DNA of 64,000 nucleotides from Rhabdornis inornatus (Eukaryota; Chordata; Aves; Passeriformes; Rhabdornithidae): the NCBI GenBank assembly GCA_013397075.1, contig VWZS01004479.1, forward strand, positions 388,420 to 452,419, given 5' to 3'. Below are positions 36,147 to 49,965 of this stretch, piece after piece (positions within the stretch are counted from its first letter, which is position 1; every line of letters starts with the position of its first letter). The position numbers and the translations under genes were made by a program. Below the pieces are notes generated by a model that saw only the letters and a program-made list of their open reading frames with translations, ran no database searches and was not told the DNA's origin.

Positions 36147-39100
36147 GTAGGCATCTGTTCTGTTTGAAAAAAAAGCTGCAGCCCCCACTGTCCACTGTGT
36201 GGTGTAGTACCTACGCTCTGTGTGTTTGTTTTGTATTGTTACAAAATACAGTTCTTTCTTCTTATACATCACTGTTTCTTACTAAAGAAGTCCTCCATGT
36301 TTTCTGCAAGCAAAGAGCGGTTCATAAAATTCAAATTCAAGTTCAAAATTTGCTTCTTAGAATGTAGTTAAAGTAGTAAAAGTCTGTTTTTCTTCAAGAC
36401 CAGATATTTTCTCTTGCATGCATAGCCATCTACTGCCTACTGCATTTTGCTTGTTACACCTTTTTTTGTGTGTTTGCTGAGATGGTTCTCCTTGCATTTG
36501 TGCCTTCTGTTACTTCACATATCTGGCTCTCTGATTCTTTAAACCCAAAAAGGGAAACAAAATGTTTGACTAAGCTCAAGCAGTCTGTCTGTCCACAAGT
36601 AGCTGAGGCCTTCTGTGTCGTAAGTGTCCTCAATACCCTTTTCCAAACAACTTCTTTTCAGGAATCTTTCAATGATGACATCACAGGAGACAGAAGACAT
36701 GCTTTTCACAGACTAGATCATTCCTTACTGAAATAGCTGTCTTACTGTTACCCTTGTCATTTCTCAGCCCAGTGCCTTGCATGGAGGTGATAGCAAGTGT
36801 TACAAAGGAAAACACTGAATTACTGGTTGTTTTTGAATGCCATCCACTAACAATACTAATGCCACACTTAATGCAGCAAGCAACACCCAAAATCCAGTTT
36901 AAGTTGTTTGAATTCTTTTGCGTGAGCAGGGATTTAATTGCCTATATGGCTGACAATTCCACTTCAGTTATTTTGCTTTTAGAATCTTAGTTATGCATCT
37001 GTTACCTTTTACAGACTGAAAAAGGTAAATTTTCAGCAAGTTCTGCGTATTCTGTAGACACCAATTGAAACCAAGATTCAAAGTAAAACTGGAGAATTGG
37101 AGCACTATAATAATCCATCCCAATTTCCTAGAGGTTGAATGAGTTGCTTATGAGTTGAGTTCCTTGGTGCTTAGGTTCACGTGACCACTCTTAGCTCTGC
37201 CATCCTTGTTCTTCTCTGAGTGGAGAGCCAAAGCAAACCTACAATTTAGGGTGCCTGTGCAAGAGCTGCTGTTCCAAATGTGCTGTGATGTGTTCTGTTT
37301 TCAGTTTGTTTGTGGATCTTTTAGTTTTTGGTAAAGGAATGGCATCTCTGGGCTTTTTTGGTGATTTGGTGTGTTTGGGATTTTTTTTCTCCAATATGTT
37401 TGACAGTGATTGTCCCAGATATTGGTTAAATGAATAACAATTAATTCAAAACTGCAGCATTCAGATAGCATTCAGCTCTTGCTTGAGCATATGTTCATGA
37501 GAATACATAAACAATAGACGATAGCTGTAGTTTCATCCTTAGAATGGTATAGCAGAGATTACAATAGAATGAATGGAATAAAATATAGATTGGAGCTTTC
37601 TCTAGTAACAAAGTAAAAATATCCTAAATTTATGGCCATACATAACATTATGATACGATGTGTAGTAGCTTATTCTAAGAGGTATCTGCTGTCTGCAGGC
37701 TTGAGACTAAGTCTGAAATACGCTTCCTCGAGGGGAAAAGAATTTCATAGATGAAGTAAATCTTGCCAGTATGTTTCCAGTTACCAACAGACATCCCTGG
37801 TTATAACCTTGGATTAGTGCTGGAGCTTTTGGCAAAGATGAAATGGTTTCTTAAAGAAACTGAATATTTTTTGGTTAGAAGTTAGGGTTTGTAGAAATTA
37901 CAGAGCCTCTGCTGCTTATAGCTCTGTTGGCACAGCTTCCTGACATAGTCACAGCTTGTTAGCGAGAGTTTTTCTGTCACTGGGTCTAGACCAGTTCTCT
38001 GGCAGTCATAAACCAAGCTGGTGAAAGTATCTTATCTGTGTCCACACTAGGAGCTTTTCTAGTTGAGCTTTGACATTTTCATGTGTCCTAAACAGATATA
38101 TCACTCTCAGCACAGTTGCAGTTGAGTTATGTCAGGGCCTCTTTCCAAATTTTGGGCTTCCATGATGATTTTATTTTCAAATACTAATTCAAAATGCTTA
38201 AACTTTTTGGCCATGAGAGGAAATGGGCAGGGCAGATGTTCAATTCTCCAGTAAAGAAACAGAGCAATACATGATCCACACCTCAACAAATGGAAGCTGC
38301 TGAAGGCATGCTGTACTTCAAGGAGATTCAAGACTGTCTACCAACACAATAAAACAGTGAGGCCTGGTGAAGCCTACTAGTATGTAATGTGCTGTTAGGC
38401 AGCTATTTTTGCCTAACTGGTGAATTCTTCTTGCGTGTAGGCAACGTTCTATAGCAAAGTAGATACGAAAACTGCTATTTCATGCAACATTTTTCTGCAT
38501 GTCCACAGTGCTACATAGGCTGATATCATATTTTTTAATTTATCATTTGTACAAGACCTGAGTTCATACATAAAAAACCACCACATCAGCACACATGTAA
38601 TTTTAAAGTGTTTTGGGGGCTTTGGCTATTTGTTTTGGGGTTTTTCAAAAAATATATGATTTCTTTGTCCAAGTGTTCCAAAGCAGACTGTAGTTCCTGA
38701 AGTGAAATACAAATCTTTTATCACTGTTGTTCTGATACCCTGTTTTGTTAAACCATTGTAATCATGAAGGTTTCAATGCAGAACATAGATGGTTATGGAA
38801 GAATATTTCACAAGGTTTCCTTTATTTTCTGTGTTAATGAGTACTTCTGCCTCTGTTCAGCTTTCTCTTTACCCCCTTTTGCCTTTTGAAGAGGAAACTG
38901 AAAAAAGTTATCTGTTGCCAAGATTTCATTTGAAGCTTTTCTAATGTCTTGATTGCTTTCACACTAACATACATTTTAGAGTGGTTTGAAGACAGAAGAC
39001 TGTCTGAATGGATTTTTAGGTGACTTGCCTTAGATATCCCCACAAGGGGAACTATTCTGTTGAAACAGTCATAGTGCTGGCACCTGATAAGTATGCAAGA

Positions 39101-39287
39101 GGAGGAGAAAGAGCTTTGTATGTGTACAAATTGCGTACAAATATATGGACTGAGCTTTAAACTTTCTATTTTTACCCAAAAGGTTTTTTATGTACTGTAT
39201 GGTCACTTGTGCAGCAGCAAGCTAGTAGTACATTCTTGTTATTTTTAAAAATGTTAATGTATTTTCCATCCCTTCTCCCCCATTTAG
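36147..39287 (+). other. EXOC2: EXOC2 intron 8 (3,141 bp)
   Basis: GT-AG intron with a polypyrimidine end (CTTCTCCCCCATTTAG). It has a G/T-rich patch near 38609-38646. No transposon or RNA gene recognised. Confidence 0.9.
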
Positions 39288-39412
39288 CTTGGCGATACAA
39301 AGCTCCTCAGCAAGTGGTATTTGTTGAAAAGCTGACAAAACTTGTTGTGAGTCAGCTGCCCAACTTCTGGAAGCTCTGGATTTCTTATGTGAATGGAAGT
39401 TTATTTAGTGAG
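39288..39412 (+). CDS. EXOC2: EXOC2 exon 9 of window (SEC5 about residues 440-481)
   Basis: The 125-bp exon completes an Ala codon (Thr in human) and reads [20 protein letters not shown], then [20 protein letters not shown] and E, ending in phase 0 at GAG|GTAAGG. The core [20 protein letters not shown] is a SEC5 hallmark in the CATCHR-like rod. The change from HRVA to QQVV is the main difference from human. Confidence 0.96.
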
Positions 39413-42400
39413 GTAAGGATTCTTCTATATAAAGAACTTACAAGTAACAAAGGTCTGTAATAATTATATTTGAAGTATTCTATTTCACTGGTAGAAGTAA
39501 CGACTTATTTTAATAAGAGATTTTTCTTTTTAAAATAACATAAGCGTACAGTGGAATTACATTAAATTCTGACGGTGGGGATTGTGTCTGTATTCTAGTC
39601 ACTGGACTCAATGATATCTGTGTACTTTCACCTCTTACTCATAGCTGGCCCTTCACTGGTGATCTGAAAAAATAGCACATTGCATGAAGGGTAGAGATAT
39701 GTAAAAGGCAGAGTCATACAGAAAAAATTATTGTTTCCTTTCTTTGGAAAAGGAGTACTCATTTCTTGAGTTTTAAGTATTTGGAAGTGAGGTTAAGTTC
39801 AAGACCACAGTTGCAAAATAACCAAGGCGCAGAGCAGAATTCACAGACTCATTATAGGGTGTCTAGTCTGGAAGGTTAGTCAGCTGCTACTACTCCTTCT
39901 TGCTCAGATGATCTGATTTTTCCAAATCATGCAAATATAATCCTGATAATCCAAGAAGGGGGAAAAAAATGAAAGTAATTTTTTATGACACATGCTGTTT
40001 TTATATGCACATTATAAACAGATTTTGAAAATATACCTCTCAAATTTAGTTTTTGATAAATGAATTTGTAGTATACTATGTTCTGCTATGTTTAAATCCT
40101 TAAGTCATCATGTCTATCTATTGTTCTTTGCAGCTTTAGTAGAAAAAAAAAGCCTTTGAAAAAGAACATTTGGAAGCTAACGTTCTTATTTTCCATTTCT
40201 CTAACCAAAGAATTAATGTATCGATTTATTGCTACTGTTTATAAAGCAATATACTGTTTTCATATGATGATACTAGTAGGTAATATAGCCCTTTACATGT
40301 TGAACACAATGTACAGAGCATTATAGCTTCATAACAGATGCTCTATGTGATCCTCATTTTACATTATAAAAATCGAAAGATATGACATTTACATAAAATG
40401 TTCAGTAAAGGAAGTAAAATCGAGAATAAACCTTAGTATTGTTGACTTTCACAACAATAATTTATTTCATAAGGGAAATGATAACCTTTCTTTTTGACAA
40501 TAGTATTGTAGAATATTAAACTTTACAAATTCACCTCTTAAGTTACTGTGTTCTTTTTTTTTTTGTGTACAATGAAATAGAAAGCAGTTTCTAGAGAAAT
40601 GAAAACTTGAACTGTAAACAAGGCTAGGAAATCCTGCTCATGAAAATGACTGCAAGTGGAAAATGTAGTGATTTTCTCTCCTGCTTGAGCAAAACATTGT
40701 TTCGGTGTTAAAATTAAAAAACATAAGAGGTAGTTTTCTTGTTAGTCTGTAAGGAACATATGCTCTTTATGTTTGGGCCTAATTCTGAACTTTGGAGAAA
40801 TTAATCTCCATACATTTGATTTCTTCTGCTCCTTTGGTCCTTACAGAAGCCCCCCAAGTTCTTGGGGAGATAGGAAGGAATCCCTTCCTCCTGTGTGTTC
40901 TGCATGCCACAGTCAATTGATGATGAGTGGGAGGAGGGGGTGACATAAGATGGCAGATTTCTAGAGCACCTAAGAGTATCTGTCATCACAGTGCATTCAA
41001 GGCTGAAAGTTTGTGTTTTGCTGTCAGAAACAGTACAGATTTTAATTGTCCACAAAGAAAATACTTTTACCATTGCATTGCTTGCTATTTATCATCATTC
41101 AGGAAGGAAGGTGATTGTTACTTTTTTTTTTAAGAAACATCTTATAAAAAATGGTATACAGGCTTATTTCAGTTAGCTTATTTAAGTCTTCAAGACATTT
41201 TAAAAATGTAGAAAGAAAATCTCCACATATGCATTTCAAGATGTATTTTATGTTGTTCAGTTTGTAGGGTTTTGATGGGGAGGGGATTCTTTTTAGTTCT
41301 GAAAGGTTAGCTGTATGCTTTAAAATATTGTCAGTTAAGATGTATGTGGTATTTTAACAGTTTGAAAAGTTGAGTTCTTTGAATCACTCTAGGTGAAGTC
41401 ACAAATGTAAGTGGTAACCGTTGATCTTACCACAAGATAGTTTTGGTCTGTCTGTGCAGGAAAGGTTTAAGATTGGTCTTCAGCAAAACCACTGAAAAAA
41501 AAAATATATCAAAGATCTATGAATTGCTCTGTTTAATCCAGCTGTTAACCAGTGTGACTTTAAAGTTGCTATCTGAAGTTTCAAGGAATACAATTTATTT
41601 TCTTTTTAATGCTTAGAAGAGCGAAGTGGGAGTTAAATGCAGCCATAGTTTGAAGGATGTTCTCCTTGTCTGAAATGATATAATTCAGAGCTTTAACATA
41701 CAAGAATTCTATGGCTATGTATTTTCCAAAACTCTTAGGGAGTTTGATTGTTCTCTTAATTTTTGCTCACTTCAGATTATTTATTTTGTCTTAAAAATCT
41801 TAAATGCTTTAACTGAAGAAGGATTTTGAAAAACATAGCATTTCAAATTAATTATTTGAAAGTAAACTGATTGTCTTTGAGGACACCTCTGTCGTGTTAT
41901 TGCACTTCTTGTCCAGTAGATGTTGCTGTACAAACATGAAATAGGAGATTTACTAAGTATAAAATTCAACATCTGCACTTCACCTAGGATTTGAAGTAAC
42001 TTTTTCAATGTAATTTACTCTATTGAGATCTCAGTACTCTCCACAGAACGGTAGAACTACAAACAGGAAGGCTATTAGTCAAATCATGTTTTTCTTCAAC
42101 TGTAACTGTCTCATGCAAAGTGTACTCATGTTCCTCTGTTCTCAAAGAAGTGGCAATAAAGATGCTGCTTATTTTGCATCTCTTTTACAATTAGTCAAAT
42201 TATTTAAAGAGCATTGTAACAAAATACTATAGCTAAACCAAACAAAAACCCTGCAACCCTCCGCTTCACATAATTTCCAAATTGCCGTCATTCCAAAACT
42301 TGTCTCCCACTTCACATTGGTGTTGTTCTCTGGTCAGCTTTCATGCTAGAAAAATACAGTTTCTTCATGTAAACTTGATGCACGAATGGACTGTATATGT

Positions 42401-42728
42401 TTTAGATCTCACTAACACTACAGTGAGAAAACTTTAACCTCAGGAAGTTTGTACTGCTTGAGTTACTCTTATGTTTGTCTCTGACATGGTCTTAAACACA
42501 CATTTTTCCTCAGAATTAAGCTTTAGGGTACTTACCTACAGTAAGTTGAGTTTATTGAGATATATATATATATAGTCTTTGCTTAGTGAAATGCTCCGAG
42601 TTCGTTTTTATAATTACATCATAAACTCATCAGTTTTCACTTCTTCACTTTGAAACCTCCTTTTTTCAGAATTATTTTAGCAGTGGTTATAAGATACTTA
42701 CCCTTTTCAATTTTCTCATTTTCACAAG
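39413..42728 (+). other. EXOC2: EXOC2 intron 9 (3,316 bp)
   Basis: Contains a short (AT)n run at 42560-42574 and otherwise AT-rich unique sequence. The acceptor is ATTTTCACAAG. Confidence 0.9.
42560..42574. repeat. Short (AT)n microsatellite
   Basis: Fifteen bases of alternating A and T; too short to say more. Confidence 0.6.
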
Positions 42729-42797
42729 ACTGCTGAAAAATCTGGCCAAATGGAAAGATCAAAGAAAAATGCTAGGCAAAGACAAAATGATTTCAAG
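42729..42797 (+). CDS. EXOC2: EXOC2 exon 10 of window (SEC5 about residues 482-503)
   Basis: The 69-bp exon, phase 0 at both ends, reads TAEKSGQMERSKKNARQRQN, then DFK. Human SEC5, as I recall it, has one residue fewer here (SKNVRQRQ), so there seems to be an extra Lys codon. The segment is short, highly charged and probably a surface loop. Skipping it would keep frame. The acceptor ends CACAAG and the donor is AAG|GTAAGT. Confidence 0.94.
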
Positions 42798-43049
42798 GTA
42801 AGTAGTTGGGGGATATGTGGTGGGGAGAACCTTAATTTCTTCCATTTGTCCTTCATGACAATATACTTTAGTGTCACCTTGAAAAATAAGATTTCTTAAT
42901 TAATTTGTGTACCCTCATACCTCCTTCTCCTCTCCACCATATGGAGCCACCTGTAAATCTAACATTTCTACCTGTTGTATATAGCAAGTACATGGCTGCT
43001 TAAGCATCTTACAGATTTTTCCTTGATTTTTCTTTCCCTTCTGATGCAG
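42798..43049 (+). other. EXOC2: EXOC2 intron 10 (252 bp)
   Basis: Short GT-AG intron ending in TTCCCTTCTGATGCAG; nothing else inside. Confidence 0.93.
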
Positions 43050-43207
43050 AAAATGATTCAGGAAGTGATGCACTCTCTGGTAAAACTTATACGTGGAGCT
43101 TTACTTCCATTCAGCCTCAGAGAAGGAGAATTAAGACAGTATGGTGGCTGGGAGATGAAATCTGAACTTTCTGGCCAGTGGCTAACACATGTTATCCAGA
43201 CTGTAAG
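43050..43207 (+). CDS. EXOC2: EXOC2 exon 11 of window (SEC5 about residues 504-556)
   Basis: The 158-bp exon reads [40 protein letters not shown] and [12 protein letters not shown], ending with AG of a split Arg codon before GTAAAT. The conserved core is [17 protein letters not shown] and the YGGWE/SGQWL pair typical of SEC5. It lies in the helical rod. Substitutions against human (I for T, F for L, EGELR for DGEAK) are conservative. Confidence 0.96.
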
Positions 43208-46200
43208 GTAAATGGATCCCTGGAGTCATAAAATCATCTATTCATGGAATATGTGTGCTTTAGGACAAAATGTTTTGTTCATTGTGTTAAATACCCTGAA
43301 TTTTGAGAATGTTAACATTTTCAAAAATAGGATTGCAAGAAAATTGCTTATGTCAGATTTAAGATACTATGTGCAAGTATAATTAACAATGTTTCATGAT
43401 ATAGTCTTATTACATAGTAATATATTCATTTTTTTCCCATAGCACCTTATGAAAAAGTTTGAACAAAATATTTGTCTGGCACAGCATAGAGCATGGACAC
43501 TCAGTGAATGAAACACAATTTGATTCTTTCGGGTAGAAAGCAATTATTTGCTGGATTTGCTACGTGTCTTCCCATCTTTGCCAAAATGGATGAAAATATC
43601 ATGGTTTTCACTGTAGTTATTCTTATGTCATAATTTACCATTACAGCTGTTTAATGGAAGGTGATACTCCTGCTTATAATGTCATTTTACTTTATATTTT
43701 TTATAAAATTGTAATGTACATTTCGTTAATTGCAAAATTACACACTAATACACAGAATTTGCTTGCATTTGTCTATGGGCCTACAAGAATTGTCATTATC
43801 TTTTGAAAAGTAACTACTCCTTTTGTGAAATACCTGGGTATGATATACTGTACTTTTTATCTCAAGTTTTCAAAGCAGGTAACAGACAAAGCACAGATGA
43901 AGAAAAGAAAGGGGTATAATCATGTATAGATGCTCTTAGTGCTAATGGGGTGATACACACCTGTTGTCAAGTCTGTTTAACACTTTCACTCTGTTGTGAC
44001 TTAAATTTTCTGTACTGTAACCACGTAGAAAAATATTTCCATGTGAAGTTTGTTATTCTGGCTGAATTTTGTGGAATGCTTTCCATTTAAAAGGGAACTG
44101 ACTGGATGAAAAGATATAAAGGGGCACCACTGTTGCCCTTTTATGAGAAGCACACCATGAGCTTCACTCAAATTATGAAATTGTGGACTTCAGCACTTGC
44201 ACGTTTGTAATACTGGCTTGGAGATGTAAGCAATGGTTCTCTAAAGGTTAACTGTGCTCCTGCCATCTGAGATAAGATCCAGGCTGAGGCTACAGACTAC
44301 ATGAAGATTCTCTTTCAGAGAACCTCCTTTTGCTTTCCGGGCACTACCCTTGTTATGAACAACTGAACTGAGAGCTGGGGAAATCCTCTCTCCCTCCTAC
44401 TCTTTTCCCCACCTTATTTTCTTAGTGATGGCACTTGAGCAAAGTGGGCTAGACTTTACTGCAAAGTGATCAAAAGTAGAGAAGAAAAGGGGCATCTGGA
44501 GAAGAGGAATGGAACATGTGATCATAGAGTATTGATCAGTGATGACCAGGTCAGACATTTATGCAAGTGCTGCAAGTGTGTTAATTTTCAAGCCCCCACA
44601 CTTTGACAGTCTGACAGAATTCTTGTGACTCACTAATGATGAAGGTGGGCTGTTTCCAGGAGGAGACTACACATTGCCTGAAGACCTTTATTTGTTACAA
44701 AGTTATGTAATAGCTTAAGCCTTATTTTCACAGTGCGTAACTAAAAGACATTGCAAAGCAGTGACTGTCATCTCACAAATGGTTTTCTCTCATCTCACAA
44801 ATGATTTACTGTTTTCTGCTTGTATTAAAGAGTTAACATAAAACTCATAGCATTAGATAACAAGGAGTTGATTTTACATCTGTGTGAACTTAATTTTTCT
44901 GCTCGTTTGTAAGTCTCACACAGCTGATACCACGCATACATATTTGTGTGTATCACACAGGTGTAGCACTGTCTTTCTCTTGTCATCCCATACTGTCATT
45001 GCCCAGTATTAATAGGTTCCAGAGAATAAATTAAACTATGCAATCAAGTGAGCCAGTGTTGACAAGACTTTTTTCTTACAATAAAGGTATGAAAGGTATG
45101 TATTTGTTAGGGTGTATTATGAGACAAAAAGGATGATGTTAGGGATGTGACAGCTGTATGCTCAGTGGAATCAACTCTAAAATACAGGGCTTCTGTGCAG
45201 TCTAAAGTAACTTAAATTTCTCACAGATGGCTATTTACATTCTGTTTTCTGGCTGGCTGTGATAGTACAGATTTTCCTAATCTACTAATTCAGTAGTTGG
45301 GCTGGGTGGAGAGCGTCCTGGTTAATGATGGGGGTTTGGTGGTTTGTGCCTAATACCAGGGCTATGGAGCTGGTGCCTACAGGTGGATGATTGGAAATGT
45401 TCCACTTGTTTGCTTTGTGGCTTCCTATTCCTCCACCTTGGCACTTTCTATTACCTGTGCTTTCCTCAGTAGTAGCTGTAGGGCAGATGGCAGTGACTGC
45501 CTTTGAAATGTCCTTGCTTACATATCCAGGAGTTGGATAAAAGCAGTGAACATCCCTCTGTGCCCCTGACTAAGGCTGAGCATGACTGCAGCTTTTTAGT
45601 TGAAAGCTGAAATGCTAATTCTTGCTAGTAGCTGCTGTGATACTATTTCTAAAGGAAAAAAAAAATTAATGTCTCCATCCTCACGTGTACTACCAGTGAT
45701 TTGTGCCTGATCAGAGTTGGAAGCAAAACAGTGAATTAATTTACTCTGCGCATGGTGCAGTGGCTGTATTTTGGCTCCTTGAATATGTATATTCTTAGCA
45801 AACTGGTTCACAGCCACATCACTATTTCTGGCAGCTTAATCGCTGTTACTGTTTTCATGCAAGTAAAAAATATCTCAGAAACCCAGTTGTGGATCTGGTA
45901 TTTGACCTAGGTATTCATCTAAAAACAAGCAAAAATAAAAGTTGCTTCTACTCCAAAAGGATTATTCTTGGCTCATAGGACAGGAGATCAAGCAGGAAAG
46001 TGCAAGAAGACAGTAGAAAAAGGTGGCATGTTGTTGTGATAACAGTATTGTAATCTTAGAGAAAAATAAATCTGCATTTATAATCTTCTTGTTTAAATAA
46101 TTAATCTCAGAATGGGATAATTGGTTTTCAAAGATACACTGAGAATGAAGCTGTTGCATTTATATATGCAGAAAATGTCTGAAAAACTCAATGTAGTTGT

Positions 46201-46258
46201 ATCTGCTTAAAAAAAACCTTCAGATTTACACTTCCATCTAACTTTATTTGTTTTCCAG
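43208..46258 (+). other. EXOC2: EXOC2 intron 11 (3,051 bp)
   Basis: Contains an imperfect 22-bp tandem duplication at 44769-44812 and otherwise unique sequence. The acceptor is GTTTTCCAG. Confidence 0.9.
44769..44812. repeat. Imperfect 22-bp tandem duplication
   Basis: Two adjacent units start with the same 13 bases CATCTCACAAATG and then diverge. Confidence 0.5.
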
Positions 46259-46380
46259 GTTAAGTTCTGAGTCTCTTACTGCACTTGAGATACCCAATGA
46301 CATGCTTCAGATCATCCAGGATCTTATTCTGGACCTTCGTGTACGTTGCATTATCGTGACCTTACAACACACAGCTGAAG
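46259..46380 (+). CDS. EXOC2: EXOC2 exon 12 of window (SEC5 about residues 556-597)
   Basis: The 122-bp exon completes the split Arg and reads [20 protein letters not shown], then [20 protein letters not shown], ending with one base before GTAATA. The segment [24 protein letters not shown] is conserved with human. It is predicted as two amphipathic helices of the rod. The codon split over the next junction gives Asp where human has Glu. Confidence 0.96.
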
Positions 46381-49300
46381 GTAATAGAAGGCTGCAGGTC
46401 CCCTTGCTCACTGTCATTCTTTGTGCCCCTAATTAGGCCAAACCATGTTCTGAAAGATAACCATGTTTATTACAGATGTTGTAGTGGCAGTGGACTCACC
46501 TGGTTCTGTAGTCTCTCACAAGAGTTACACAAATACCTCATTTTTCTGCCAGAAATAAGTTAGGAGCATTTTCTTCCCTCAGTCCAATAAACAGAGTAGG
46601 TTAGAACTTGTTTCTTTTGGGGGTTGAGACAGTTCTACAACACAAGTGATTTATTTCACAATGCAGCTTTTCCATGTTGGAAATGTAATTTATTTTCTTT
46701 CTTGAGATTTTCTATAATATGAAGAATTAAATAAGCAGTGTCCCATCCCCAAGGACCGAAAAAAAAAAAAAAAAACCAAAAAAACAATCCACAGGCCTTT
46801 ATAAAGTATTTTAGTTGTGTGGTTTCCAGGGCTTTTACTAACATTGTAATCCCCAGGGTTTCCTGCTGTGTACACAACTTTTGCCATAAATGTCTGGATT
46901 TTGAAGGCCAGTAACACATTCTCTATATCTAATGTGACTCTATGCCATCAGAGGCCATTCTTCTTGCTGTCTTGTATTCAACTCTGAAACTTAAATTTCA
47001 ATGAAGTAGATCTCCTAGAAATAAATGTCTCCTAAAGTCGGGGCAGATTGATCAGATTGATGTGATTCCATGGTGTTTTTTTTCCCGAAAGACTACTCAC
47101 CCTCAATGCTAAAAAATATTAGGGCTTTTTAATATTACAATTTAATCACTTTTAATTTTTAGCATATGATTTTATGTAGGCTAAGAGTTTTACTCTAGGC
47201 TTAAGTATGCCAAGCATAGGTGACTATATCAAGCAAGTTTTTAAACTTTTGACAACAAATCATTAGTTATCTATGGTTTATTTGTTACAATATTGATTTG
47301 GACTGCATTCTTGGTTCTTGTTTTATTAAATCCCATTTCACAATTAACATTATTCTTCTGCATTAATATCGAGCAAACTGGCTGAGTAAGTTCATACATT
47401 GTCTTGTCTCCTTAAAACTCTGTAAAGTATTATCGCTATTTCAGATTTCGCATAAAATATGAGAAAGTCTTTTTTGCTTTTCAACCCTTAGCACAATTGA
47501 GTTCAGTTGTTTTTTCTTTATGGTGTAAGAGATTTTTTTCTTTTAATTGTGACGTGAGGATGTTCTTATTGGTCTGATTTATTCCTGTGTCTAGGAACTG
47601 TATTTCCTCGATGTCCTGCTGTTTCAAAGGAAGCATTTAGCTCTCAACCATTTTCTTGACAGTCCTCAGCTTATCCAATCTCTCAGCTATCTACCTAGCT
47701 TCTCCAGCACAGTCCAGAGAGCTCCAATATGTGAAACATGATGAAAAAATCTGTTGTGTTACTGGTTTTACCTACTTGCGGCATCATGGCAATAGCCCAG
47801 TTTTTTGTTCAGATGCAGTTTCTGCTCCACATGTTCTGATTGCTGCCTACACATTCTGTATAGGAAAAACTCTTGTGGTAGTCTGCACCTTAGTTTTTAA
47901 TACAAGCAATTCATACTTCTCTTTCTTGAATCAAAAGAAAGCAGATCGCTGGAGATGCTGGTATGTGTTATTGGCTGGATAACGTAGCTCTCTTTTGTCT
48001 AGCCATAACAGCAGCCTTCCTTGGCCATTGCTTCCATCCCCTATCAGTGAAGCGGTTCTGTGTGTTGGCTGTAGCATCAAAGAGGAGGAAAGATGCCTGC
48101 TTGTATCATAACTCTCATTCCATACTGTTGCATTGCATGCCTTATCTCTAGGCCCCTTTTTGTTGTTCTTTGCCTACTAAAGAAAATTGTACTTCTGGAA
48201 TGTATTTAAGATAGTGGGGATTTTTTTCTGTACACGACCAAGTTAATTGGGCCCTTGAAAAAACTCTTATTATTAACAGGTAATGGGTATTCTCATGGAG
48301 CTATGTAAATGTATCTCAGAAGTAGCTATATCTGCAATATATCAGTCAAAAAGGCTCCTCCTGGACTTGAATTTCACCTTTCTAATATCTGCAAAATATT
48401 ACTAAAGTGCTGATATAAACTTCAGTCTCATCTCTTGCTGCATGTTGTAAGTCAGTAAAGGCATTCAGATGTAGTTAAAATATTCATTAGAGCACTTAGC
48501 TTTTCAAATACGATAAACCCACCCACACACAGGGGTTTTTTTGTTGTCTTATGATAAACACCGTATACGCATGCTGACCCTGAGAGGCAGTCTGTGTTCT
48601 TTCCCTCCCATGTGTGGTCACTGGTCATAAAGGTCATGAAAGAGAAATTATGTGAATGCCAGACTAGACAGGGAGTTTACATGCATGTATTTGACTGGAA
48701 TTTGATGAGTAGTGAAATATGAGAAAGAAATGTGGTGTGTTTTATATTTGTATTAGCCACGAACAGAATGCTGAGGTCAGCAGCCACAAAAACATGTAAA
48801 GGCTGACCAGTGCAATCTAAACCCTTAAAAGAGTATCAATTGAATTAAGTAGAAAAGTGAACAGAGTAATTATTCTGCACAATCCCTTAATGCATTTTAT
48901 CCTCACTGAGCCTGTACTTCCATGAGAGTTGCAGAGTATGACTCTATAACTAAGCTTCTTAGTTTAGCTACAGAAAGCACTAAGATCTTGAATATACCTT
49001 TCAGCATGGGTTGGTTATCCTCTTTTCTTGGATTTTTAGAAGATATGGTAACTCACTGAAATTTTTATTCATGTAAAAGGGAGTTTCATGATGTGCAGGC
49101 ACTTCTGATGAGCAATTTCTATGAGGGAAAACTCTATGTCAAAGCCCCACAAACTGCACACAGTTCATCTTTGTTCTGTTTACGCTTCACTTAAGCCCAA
49201 AACACAGTGATGATGCACAATGCACACCATCCATAGAGGAATTGCATTTTTACAGTCCATAAGTTTTGGATTCACATCCCAATAAATAGTTATACAGTAA

Positions 49301-49903
49301 GCCTGTACAAGTTAACACCTTCTAGGTAGTGGAAGAGAGTGCTTTTTGCATATGCGTTCATGTACTTTTGAAGAAAATCTAGCTCCATGGATCCTTGATC
49401 CTGAGTGAGGACTGTGTGCCTCTTTGATCATTCTGAATATGAGCTGTATGCTGTCCTTTCTGTCTTTGCTAAAATGCCAGGCAGTTGTTCTTCCATTTTT
49501 AATTAAGAGCTAGTGTGTTATAGACTATGAGACTTGGGTTCTTAATTGAAGTATTTTATATTGTGATTAAAAATTTATAAAATAAAAACAAACACAAAGC
49601 CTTCACAATATTCCTTTAATTCTAAGCTTTCCAGTAAACTATTTGCTTCATGCAAGTCCTGCCATGTATCATAGATGTGCTTTTCTGTGTGGTGTCAGCA
49701 GCACACTATGTGGGTTCCATTCTTAGTCATTTGAGAGTGCTGAAGGCTTTGAAGCTTGTAGTGCTATTTGCTTGTATGCCTAGTCATTGCATTTCCAGTG
49801 TCTGTGGTTTCTTTTCAAGTTCAAGGAGTTTTTAATAATTAAAATTTATACCTTCTCTCCCCATCCACCCATCCCATGTTTCCCCTGTTACTCTGTCCTA
49901 CAG
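46381..49903 (+). other. EXOC2: EXOC2 intron 12 (3,523 bp)
   Basis: Contains A17 at 46759-46775. An open frame of 108 codons at 47656-47982 has no recognisable domain. The acceptor tract is CTCTGTCCTACAG. Confidence 0.9.
46759..46775. repeat. A17 homopolymer
   Basis: Seventeen A followed by an A/C-rich patch; no retrogene body seen upstream of it. Confidence 0.65.
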
Positions 49904-49965
49904 ATATAAAGAGATTAGCTGAAAAGGAGGACTGGGTTGTTGACAATGAAGGTTTGACATCATTG
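49904..49965 (+). CDS. EXOC2: EXOC2 exon 13 of window (SEC5 about residues 597-617)
   Basis: The 62-bp exon completes Asp and reads [20 protein letters not shown], ending in phase 0. It differs from human by V for I after the Trp. The acceptor is CCTACAG. The donor TTG|GTGGGT is weak compared with the other junctions here, which may allow some skipping. Skipping would break frame because the exon starts in a split codon. Confidence 0.95.

Noticed and set aside
35948..36367. 139-codon open frame across exon 8
   Set aside because: Only 36021-36146 matches SEC5. The rest is intron on both sides that happens to stay open past the GTAGGC donor.
47656..47982. 108-codon open frame in intron 12
   Set aside because: No recognisable domain and no in-phase splice sites matching exons 12 or 13. 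This length is expected by chance in tens of kb.
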